From: Tausonia pullulans | Taxonomy: Eukaryota; Basidiomycota; Tremellomycetes; Cystofilobasidiales; Mrakiaceae | Direction: 5' to 3' | Assembly: GCA_951802195.1 (NCBI GenBank) | Contig: OX637627.1 | Span: 806,001 to 870,000 of the forward strand | Length of the DNA: 64,000 nt | Shown here: piece by piece, positions 55,564 to 64,000 of the stretch | Layout: each line of letters begins with the position of its first letter | How positions within the stretch are numbered: position 1 is the stretch's first letter | Made by a program: the position numbers and the translations under genes | Notes under the pieces: model-generated | Told to the model about the DNA's origin: nothing | The model's input: the letters and a program-made list of their open reading frames with translations, nothing else | Databases searched by the model: none

Positions 55564-56249
55564 CTACCGCTGCAACGCTGAGGAGGTTTGAAGCAACTGC
55601 GGAGAGAGAGGCAGTGATAAGCGTTCTCTACGGCTGCCTCGCTGGGTGGAAGAAGCTGGGGAAGACCGCAAGCAAGTTGATGTCGATGCTAAGACCTAGA
55701 GGATGGTAAATGGTGAGCGAGTGTTGTATAAGGGATCCATCGAAGAAGGGAGAGTCGAGAAACAGAGCAGTGCTTGGTAGACAGAACGAGGTCAGTTCCG
55801 TTCGACCAGAAGATTCAGCGTAACGTACAGGTGACAAAAAGAACTAGGAGCGTGTCGTATAGCACGCCGAATGAATTGCTGCACGTTGGAGGGAGGGGGC
55901 AAGATCGAGCTTCGCACACACCTAGGCCGAGTCCACCAGAGAAAGGCCCACAACACAACGAACGAGCGCGGCCGCATACACGACCACGGGAGGGCGCTCA
56001 AGATAGCGATTGTTCGCTTCGGTGATCCTGAGAAGAAGGGATAATGAGCTTTTGGCGGTATCAGTCTGTCTTCTCGAGTGAAGTAATGGGCAGAGCGCGT
56101 GACGGATGACGCTCGACGCTCCGTGGTGATATTGTTGTCGCTCGGCCCCAGTGACGGTAGGCGATGGAGGTTGACTGCAAGCAACAGAGCGAGATGAGCA
56201 AGAAGAGGGTTCCCGAGGGAAGAAGGACTCGAGGGAAGGAGCCCGAGCG

Positions 56250-59200
56250 TCATCCCTCCAGCATTGAAGAAGGCGCGGGAAGAGAGCTCGCGAACGTATT
56301 GATCATCCACAAAGGAGGATTTGAACGAAGAGACAGCAGATTGGGTCCCTTGAAGATGTGAGAAGGAGATTCGCGGCTTAAACAGGAGAAAAACGGGGAT
56401 TGCCAAGTCGGCCGAGAGCCCTGGAGCGCAGATGGCGATCGTCCAATACAAGCCGGCAACGGCGGTGACCGTTGAGATGAAGCAAACCCCCTTCCTGTCA
56501 TTCGGTCGATTATACTGTTTCTGAAAAGGGGTCATCGCAGAAGGAAGAATAGAAAAACTCGTGCTGCTCGACCGTCGAGTTAAACCGCCGCCTTCACCTG
56601 CCCGACCCGCGACGTCTCGACCCGGATGCTGAGGACTTGGTTTGATAGACTTAGGATCTTGGGAGTTCCTAGCAAGCTACGTCTTCAAAATTCCATTTAC
56701 TCACATTCGATGCTCCATAGGTCACGACACCGCTCTGAAAGGGCGAGGATGTTAGCAGTGACTGGACCAGCCAGACTCAGGACGATGCCGACTGACCCGC
56801 AGCTTCTTTGCCCCCGCTGCCTCCTTCGGACTGCTGCTCGGAACCGCGCTCTTCCTTCGACTCTGACTTTGACTCTGCTGTGACGGAGCCGGCGGCGTCG
56901 GCTGGGTGGGCTTGGACACGCGATCGGCCTTCTGCGTCGCGACGACCCCCTCTGCCTCTTCCTCGTCCTCATCGTTCTGCGGATCCTGGAAGTCCGTGCT
57001 GAGAATCTGGATCTCGGCGTCGTCGTTGTCCTCCTGATCGGCGCTCTGGTCTCTGATGGATCCAAATCACGTGTCAACATGCCCGATGAGCGGAGCCACA
57101 CGTATGTCAGACTAGGTACTGACATGCTAGAGAGACGACTACTGCTACTGGGAGCTGGCGGAGGACCCATAGAGCCGTGGGTGAGGGAGGACGATCCTCC
57201 GTTGCCTTTGCCAAAGTTATAGGGCTTCTTGGCCAGTCCTTCGCTCAAGGCAAACTTGGTCTCCTGAGGTAAGGCGAAGGAAAATATGGTTAATCGTGTC
57301 CCGCACTCTTGCTCGAATGTGACTCTTCTCACATGGCCATCTTCGCTGTGCTCCGTCGGCGACGATGTGCTGAGAGAAGCAGAGGAGCTAGAATGAGAAA
57401 GACCTCGATCTCTCGCAATCCTGGAGCGACTCACAGTCCGTATGTTTCAGGGGCAACGAGAGTCCTACCTCCATCAGCCTTGCGCTTGTCTGCTACAAGC
57501 CGTGCGAGTCTACGCAGCGACGGTAGAGGAAGATATTATCAGCCTGAGAAGCGGCATTGATAGGAGACCTGAATTAAGATGGAACGCACTGAGCCTCGAG
57601 CTCTTTCTTGTCCCGCTCAAGGCTGCGATACCTCATTTCGAGCCGCCTGGAAATGAAAGAAAGAGTGGGTGGACAATGAATCAGGGATCAAGCGGAGATC
57701 CGACTTACTTGAGAGAGTTGAGGCTGTCGCTTGTCGTCTTGGCGTGGATCGCTGCGACAAATTCCCTTCTTCTGATTAACTGAGATCTCGAAAAGCTTGA
57801 AAATGACGTCGGACGCACTCTCGACCACCCGAGTAATGTCCCCAATGAGTTTTGTCTCGTCTTCGTCCAGCACCTGGCCCTTGGTCTTGAAGCGCTCAGC
57901 GACCGACCTGCGACGCTCTGTAAAAAGAGAAGACGAGGAACACGGTCAGCTCTCTCACACGCGTTGCTGGTGTTAGATCTAAGGAGACGCACGCTCCGAC
58001 GAGATGTACTTCTCGCGCCACCTTGCCCCAGAGTTAGCATTCTCCTGTGCCAGCTTCTGAGCAGACTCGAGCTCGCTCTGCAGGTGGGTCACGCGCGCGT
58101 TCGCCGATTCGAGCGCATTCTTGAGCTTTGTCGTTTGGCTCTTCAGCTTTTTTAACAGGGGAGAGACGTCTTGGCCATCTGCAGGCTCGGGTGGAGGTAC
58201 ATCGAGAGCAGGGAGCTGACCTTGTCAGACTCGGTCTGGTTCAGCCGTCCGTTCTGATCCTGAGACAAGGAGGCGACCTTCTCCTCCGACTAAGGAATTG
58301 GAATCAGTGAGTTGACTGAAGTGAGGACGAGAAAGAGAGAGGGATCACCGCCTTGAGCTTGATCTCGACCTGATCCCTCTCGAGCTTCATCTGACCAAGC
58401 TGCCGCTGGAGCGACTCGATCTCAAGAAGAGCCTCGCCGACCTTGGCGTCTGCATTCCGGACCTCATCCTGGTATCGGGCCTGAGAAAGTCGATAGAGCA
58501 AGCGGTCAGTGATTGTTTTCCCTAACGAGATAGAGAGACGTAAGTGTATGCTCCAACCTCAAGGTCCGCGTGCATGGTCGCGGATTCTGTGAGCTTGTCT
58601 CGAAGCTCCTGGATTGTACTCTTGGAAGTCTAGAAGGTCAAACAGCTGATCAGTGAGCGGTCCTCTCTGAATATCGGTAGTTCAAGCACTCGAACCTCTT
58701 GCTCAGACGAAGCAACGGTCCTGGAGAGCAGACAACTCACATCAGATGTGCTCTGGATTCAGCCAGCGGCTCGCTCGAACGTACAAGGCGTCCTTCTCCG
58801 CCTGAATCTTGGTGAGCGAGTCCTCAGTCGACTTGAGCTTCTCTCGCAGACTGTCGACCTGCATCGTCGCATCGCTGACGGCCAAGGCGGCGGTCTCCTT
58901 CACAGCCTTGGCCTTGCTCTCATGCTCAACGATCGACTTCTCGAGCACTCGACCCCTGGCAGACAATTAGAGAGGATTACTGCAAACCCTCTAGGACAGA
59001 ATTGGTTGACATGGAGCGCTCACCTATCGGCCATCGTCTTCTCGGCCTCCAGCTCGCTGCGAAGGGTCATCTCGAGCTTCGCCTTCTCCACGACTTCCTT
59101 CGCCCTCGCTTGGGTCTGCTCCTCGAGCGCGCGCGACTTGCCCGTTTCTTCGGCGAGTTCACGGGTCCGATCGGCGAGTTGATCGTTCCTCGTCTCAATT

Positions 59201-61499
59201 TGAGCTCGAAGGTCGGCGATCTCTTTGCGGGCGCACTCAGGAACGACGTCGGGGGGAGGTGCGGGAGACTCTTGGAGCTGAGCGAGCCCTGCCTTGAGCT
59301 CTTCGATTTGCACGGTGGATCTGAGGGCGAGAGGGTCAAAGGGTCAATTTTCCATCGTTCTTTAAAGGTGCATGTGTCTGACCGGACGCACCGCTGACTC
59401 TGGGTTTCGAGCTGACTGCGTAGGAACTCGGTGTGCTCACGAAGATCGTTGTTCGACTTCATCATCTCCTGACTGAAACGAGAGAGAGCTTCAGCCTTCC
59501 TCAACTAGGAAGGGAGAGCCGCATATACGTACGTCGTGGCAGCTGCCAGCTCCTCTGGAGTCAAAAAGGGTGGTGTTCGCATAAGGCCGCGAGGTGACTA
59601 CACACACAGCGAAGACATGCGACGGCCCACCTTTCTTTTTCTCCATGTCCTCGAGCTCAGCGATGCGTGATATACGGTCAGTAAGAGCACCGGTCTTTCC
59701 GAGGAGGTCTTCCTTGAGCAGGGTGATCGTGTCGTTCTGGTCCCTCTCCCGCGCCTCGGCATTCCGCTTAGTGCCCTCGAGCTCGGCCTCAAGCGCGGCG
59801 ACCGTCGTCTCGAGCATGGCCCGCTGGGTCCGAAACCAGGAGCCATCGGTATTGAGAGCGGTCTGAAAGTCTGAGGGGGAAAAAAGAAGCAGCCGGCGGC
59901 GTCGGCCAAAAGAGGAGTTCAGAGAGCCGAAACCGTCCACGGACCCTGCTGAAGCGGCTCCATCTCCGACCGCAGGTCGTCGAGAGTCTCAACAAGATGC
60001 TCTTGCTGCGTCCGCCACTCCTTACGCTTCCGATCCGCTTCGCGTTGGAATTCCTCGCTGATGGAAAGGTCAATCAGAACCGCAAGGGTATACAAGTCAA
60101 CAAAGGAAAAAGGAGACTCGCAATCCTTTCAGCTCCGCCAACCTTAAGACCAGGAGAGAAAGAGACGTCATTATTCATCTTTGGAGCCCAATGAGGAAGA
60201 GCGGACGCACCGGGCCTTGGCTTGCGTGTAGATCTTTTTCGCTTGCTGCATGTCAGCCTTCTGGACGCTCTGGTTGTGCACGAGGACCCCCTTCTCCTCG
60301 ACCTGCCGTCAGGGTGGATGGGGCTGCTTAGCGTCTCCTCCCTCTCAAAAGACAGAGCTACGCTCACTCACCAGCTTCTCCACCTTCTCGAGCGCCTCAT
60401 CCTTAGTCCTTTCCATTTTGAACAGGCATTCAGTCAAAGCCGCATTCAGCTGCCTCTCGCTCCCTTCAAGTTGAGCATCCGCCCGCGCCGTCGTTGCCTG
60501 TGAGATATCAGCGAGTTCCTCGCGCTGCCTTGCCCTCTCTATCATGCTTGCGCCTCCTTCGCCCCCGCCCGTTTGCTGTAGCTGCCCTGCTCCATCACCG
60601 TCGCTAGAAATTCGCCGAGCGACGCCTCCCCCCGGCCCTGGCCCAGCTCGACCAGACACGTCCGGCGACTTGCCCGGAATAGGAAGCTCGACCGACGGTT
60701 CGAGCATCCACGGCAGCTGTTGCTTTCTCTCACCCTCCCCCGCCGGCTGACTCCGAGCAGCCGTAGAAGACGCCCTCCTCTTTTGATGCGGTTGTTCGGC
60801 GGCGGCAGCCTCCGCCTCGTTTTCGCCGTCGTCAATCTCTAGCACCTCAGCCAGAGGAAACGGCGCGGCTGCCGCTGGCCCCTTCCAGGAGAAGGAGGGA
60901 CTTTGCTGGCTGTTATTGCTCAGGACGCGCCAGGACGCTGGCTGCTGCGGTCGTCCGCTACCTTCTCCCCCGATGTCACGACTCGCCGCCGTCTTCTTCT
61001 GTGCACGCGGCACCGGCTCCTTGACGAGCGGTATGGATGATGTCTGCTGGCCTGGGGGAGTGAAGGGTGCTTGTTGGTGGTAGTGGGGGTGGCTAATGTG
61101 GCGGGGAGGAGGGAGAAAACCGCTCCCATGCGGTAACGTGGCCGCCGGCGTAGATGTATGCGCTTGCTGTTGCGTACGAGAGCGAATTGCAGGATTATGT
61201 TCGGACGCAAGTGGCATAGTGAGGAGAGAGGACTTGTGTGCCGTAGTGGCGGTGCGGGAAGAAGAGGAGGAGGAGGTAGGGAGGGGGACCTCGCGAGAGT
61301 GAAAGGAAAGAGATTGCTCTGCCGACGACGCGGCCGCATGCGATGGCTGATATGCACGAGCGCTACTGTTACTGATTCCACTACCCCCAGACGGGAACGA
61401 GCTGGCTGACGGAAAGTGGCGGGTGGCCGTAGTAGATGTGGAAGCCGGAGCGGGCGGCGGCTTGCCGAAAGTGAAGTCCGAAGCTGCGTCTGCTTCCAT
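56250..61499 (-). CDS. very long coiled-coil protein with disordered N-terminus
   Basis: Start ATG 61497-61499 (MEADAASDFTFGKPPPA; the codons before it are not ATG). The first ~340 residues are Ser/Pro/Gln-rich with acidic patches (EVLEIDDGENEAEAAAAE) and no fold. From about 60500 to 57600 many short exons encode one nearly continuous heptad coiled coil, for example LNAALTECLFKMERTKDEAL, MLETTVAALEAELEGTKRNA, QIEELKAGLAQLQESP, ETRNDQLADRTRELAEETGK, VDSLREKLKSTEDSLTKIQA and IESLQRQLGQMKLERDQVEI. The tail has FALSEGLAKKPYNFGKGNGG, an acidic block (QNDEDEEEAEG), Lys/Ser-rich KSAVPSSSPKEAAGAKKLR and ATPFQKQYNRPNDRK-like sequence near 56510. The 3' end is unresolved: with a splice near 56485 the stop would be at 56250, without it 55792. 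Candidates are a synaptonemal, spindle or septin-type scaffold, but nothing in the sequence decides. Confidence 0.6.
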
Positions 61500-62221
61500 A
61501 TCGCTCAAACCGCTGCTGTTTATGGCCGATGGATTGGTCTGCTTTGAGGAAGGGTGGGAGGATCGGGCGGCGGCGTCGAAGGAGGGAGGAGTGGGCCTAG
61601 AAATGTTAGGAGAGGTAGGATGGATGGGCCAGGGGAGATAATCGCGGTGGAATTAGCGCAGGAGAGATCACATCTGCCCGCTCTCGCCAGGTCTTCGTGT
61701 GGCTTCTCACTTGGAGTCTCTCGCTGTCGACGGGTACTTCGTCTGGTCTACGTCCATTTCAGGTCCCGTGAAATGGCTTGAAATGGCTTGAAATGGCTTG
61801 TTTCGATAGAGATGGTAAGGCCGAGCAGTTGCCTGGAGGGAAGATGGGGGACACTTCGCGTCGCGGGAAGTAGCGGGCGAAGGCTGTCAGTCACGGGCAA
61901 AGCAAAAGAATTGCATGGTCTCACGATGTGCTGGAGGGGTAGAATGGAAGAGGAGTGAGGGTGATGGTGGTTGAGAGGGAAACAACTCGCCCAGGCTTTC
62001 GTATCCACCGAGGAAGCGGGGTGGGCTCGCTCTCTCGCGTGTCAGTCGACCCAATATGCGCGTATGCATTTACGCAGCTCCTCCTCCTCCTCCTTCCCCT
62101 TCCTTTCTTTTCCTCTTACCTCGCAAAACACATATCAAATCGACGATATCCTGCTTCGATTCCTACCTTCGCCTTCTCCCCTGTCTTTTTCTTATCCATG
62201 CTTCCCCCCACCCAGCGTGCC
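61500..62221. other. intergenic, between coiled-coil gene start and YVC1 3' end
   Basis: Promoter of the leftward coiled-coil gene. Holds a triple 10-bp repeat at 61771-61800. The part from 62080 to 62220 is pyrimidine-rich and probably the 3' UTR side of YVC1. No gene seen. Confidence 0.45.
61771..61800. repeat. three perfect tandem copies of a 10-mer
   Basis: aaatggcttg repeated three times head to tail, about 270 bp upstream of the coiled-coil gene start. A possible cluster of binding sites or a minisatellite. Confidence 0.85.
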
Positions 62222-64000
62222 TCACTTGCCCTTCCCCTTCCCATCCTTTCCTCCCTTTTTGCTCCTCTTCCCGGACCGCTCCTCCCCTCCCTCTTCATCA
62301 GTTCTCTTCTTCTGCTCCTCCGCCGTGATCTTCTCCTCCTCGTACACCTGGCTCTCCCCCTGCTTCCGCCCCAGCCCCATCTCCTTCTCCATCCGCTGCA
62401 GCCTCAAGTTTAACTTTGCAATCTCCACGACGATTGACGCCTGGCTACCCAGCGTGGTGTCTGGGAAGTGGGCTGTAAGCTCGTCAAAGGGGACTGTGGA
62501 GATCCGGTGGCCGTTTTCGTCTTCAAATTCGGGGTTCTCAACAGTTGGGTCGCCTGTCGTTAGGAATCGGGGATTGGGACCGGGAGGGTCAGTAAGGGAT
62601 GGGTACAAGGCAATGAACGGGAACACGCACCTTCGATCTCAGGGTTGTTCTCTGGGAAGAGATCTGCGAATCGCTGCGAAGGCCGGATACGAGACTCGTA
62701 GAGGGCGATGCACGAAAGGGGGATGAAGAAGATGATCGTCATCTGCAAGGCAAAGAATGAGCGAGTCGGAGCAGACAAGACTGGACAGGATGGAGACGCA
62801 CGACGAAAATGTTGAGCTGGAGCGGAGGATTCGTCAGTCAAGGGATCTCGACCTAGGCAGAATTCCTTCGCCAGCTAACCTTGCGGTAGTTTTCGCGTGA
62901 GAGGAAAAATCTGTGTGTATACAGCCAGGTCAACGGCATCCAAGAGGTGGATGGGCCGGGCAGTACACTCACTCAAACGGAACGACGAAGATCGCCTCAA
63001 CCAAATTAAATGGCGCCGGGTAGACAAACGAGTCGGGTGCGCGGATCATTGAGACCGTTTTGAAGGCATACGAGCAGAGATACTGGTTCGTCGCGTCATC
63101 GTAGATGTCAGAGTAAGCCGTGCCGAAGAGGGCGCTGTGGTGCAGTTGTGGTCAGGGGTGGTTATTCGGACTGAAAAGGAGCGGAACCGACATAAGGATG
63201 TTGAGCAGAATGATGACTGTGTGAGAGGTATCGATCAACCAGTGCTCATGTGGGAGGGGTGTAAGGCAGCCTTACTCGTGAAGAACGACCAGGCGTAGTA
63301 GATGCTGCAAGAAAGGCAATCGTCAGCCGCCACACGTGCAGCTAAAGTCTGCTAACTGCCTGCTCACATAAGGCCAAATGGAGGGCTAAACCGCTCGCTC
63401 GTCGAGTCAAAGTCCGGAGATCCCAGAAGCGCCTGGATGAGAAGGTTGATGATTTTGCCAAAATTGTCGACCTCTCCGTCGGCGGCGTCCTGGTGTGATG
63501 GCTATCAGATTCCTTGCCCTTTCTCGCTCGCTCTGGCAGAACGCGGACTTACGAGCGCGACCATCGACTGGACGAAGCCGATGGCCATGATGGCGAGGAG
63601 AATGAAAAAGATGGCTGACTCGCGGAGCATGCGGAAGGTGACAACTGGGGACAGAGGGTCAGTCAAAGTCGATCGGTATCGACAAAAGGGCGACACCTGC
63701 CTTGCATCGTTCCGACGACCTTCCAACCGTCGAATATGGTGACGAGCTTGATCCAGAGGAAGCTGGCGAAGAGATTTATGTGAATTTAGAATCCCTCGTG
63801 AAGGAGACGGAGATGTGCCGCTCACGGTGAAGCGCAAGCGAGGACCTGGAAGGCGCGAAGACGGAAGTGACCAGAGCCCTCATCGGTGGGATCAAAGACA
63901 CCGCGGAGACGGAGTCCGAGCGAGGCAATGAGCAGACCCTCCATGAAAACGTTGACGACGGTCCAGAAGCCGATAGCTTGGAGAGACCTCTGTCAGCCCC
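62222..64000 (-). CDS. YVC1: vacuolar TRP-type cation channel Yvc1/TRPY1 (5' part outside window)
   Basis: Calcium-release channel of the fungal vacuole, opened by stretch and calcium. The gene enters from the right edge; stop TGA 62222-62224. Visible, in order: LGLRLRGVFDPTDEGS, FRVLACASP, SFLWIKLVTIFDGWKVVGTM-like ASFLWIKLVTIFDGW, VTFRMLRESAIFFILLAIMA then IGFVQSMVAL (S5), DAADGEVDNFGKIINLLIQA with ALLGSPDFDS (pore), FGLIIYYAWSFFTIIILLNI (S6), LIALFGTAYSDIYDDATNQY, SYAFKTVSMIRAPDSFVYPA and PFNLVEAIFVVPFEFFLSRE. These match Yvc1 closely. The cytosolic tail has a coiled coil (VVEIAKLNLRLQRMEKEMGL) and Lys/Glu-rich end. Exons are short with introns of 50-70 nt. Confidence 0.88.

Noticed and set aside
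55792-56535. 247-codon minus ORF with an apparent membrane helix (TVTAVAGLYWTIAICAPG)
   Set aside because: The hydrophobic part has a possible donor (gtttgc) and acceptor (gcgctccag) at its ends and most likely is a translated intron; the remainder has no protein character.
1-64000. CRISPR arrays, LTR retrotransposons, rRNA genes, biosynthetic or mating-type cluster
   Set aside because: No regularly spaced repeats, paired long terminal repeats, rRNA motifs or co-located pathway enzymes were seen.

Overview
The window looks like nuclear DNA of a GC-rich, intron-dense basidiomycete yeast, most likely Pucciniomycotina (Rhodotorula/Sporobolomyces-like). This rests on gene structure and family content, not on a database match. 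Almost every gene is cut by several introns of about 50-100 nt with GT donors, CTGAC/CTAAC-like branch sites just upstream of the acceptor, and low-complexity Ser/Pro/Ala tracts in the proteins. No bacterial operon features, CRISPR arrays or LTR elements were seen. CDS coordinates span first to last coding base and include introns.

Layout. 1-8.3 kb: a 5' complete but 3' truncated ABC-C (Yor1-like) drug exporter and a Git1-like glycerophosphodiester permease, both on the minus strand. 8.3-14.3 kb: a gene-poor island of broken non-LTR (LINE) retrotransposon pieces around a tRNA-Val(AAC) and a tRNA-Ala(AGC). 14.3-25.6 kb: an SMP/C2 lipid-transfer protein (Mug190/tricalbin type), an Rxt2-like Rpd3L subunit, ribosomal protein uL1 with a GC-AG intron, and a conserved fungal protein of unknown function. 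25.8-26.7 kb: a second small tRNA-Ala/LINE cluster whose tRNA is identical to the first. 26.8-31.7 kb: HUS1 (9-1-1 clamp), an ARFRP1/Arl3 GTPase and the RNase P/MRP subunit Rpp1. 32-40.4 kb: a tail-anchored coiled-coil protein and a divergent taxilin-like protein with an apparent ubiquitin-like insertion. 40.9-64 kb: a GT4 glycosyltransferase, a GPI-anchored secreted protein, MTFP1/MTP18, a small membrane protein, Rpn13, mitochondrial rhomboid protease Pcp1/PARL, an unassigned protein, a very large coiled-coil protein, and the C-terminal part of a Yvc1/TRPY vacuolar cation channel.

The protein-coding genes are housekeeping or membrane functions with no obvious shared pathway. The part that looks least ordinary is the LINE/tRNA association: each of three LINE remnants ends within about 40 bp of a tRNA gene, and two share the same head-to-head arrangement with an identical tRNA-Ala. 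This hints at a tRNA-linked LINE family or at duplication of a composite unit. Other points worth checking are a 19-nt microexon that encodes the Walker A motif of the ABC transporter, the GC-AG intron in the uL1 gene, the Gly-rich insertion in the Arl3 GTPase, and the ubiquitin-like segment inside the taxilin-like protein.
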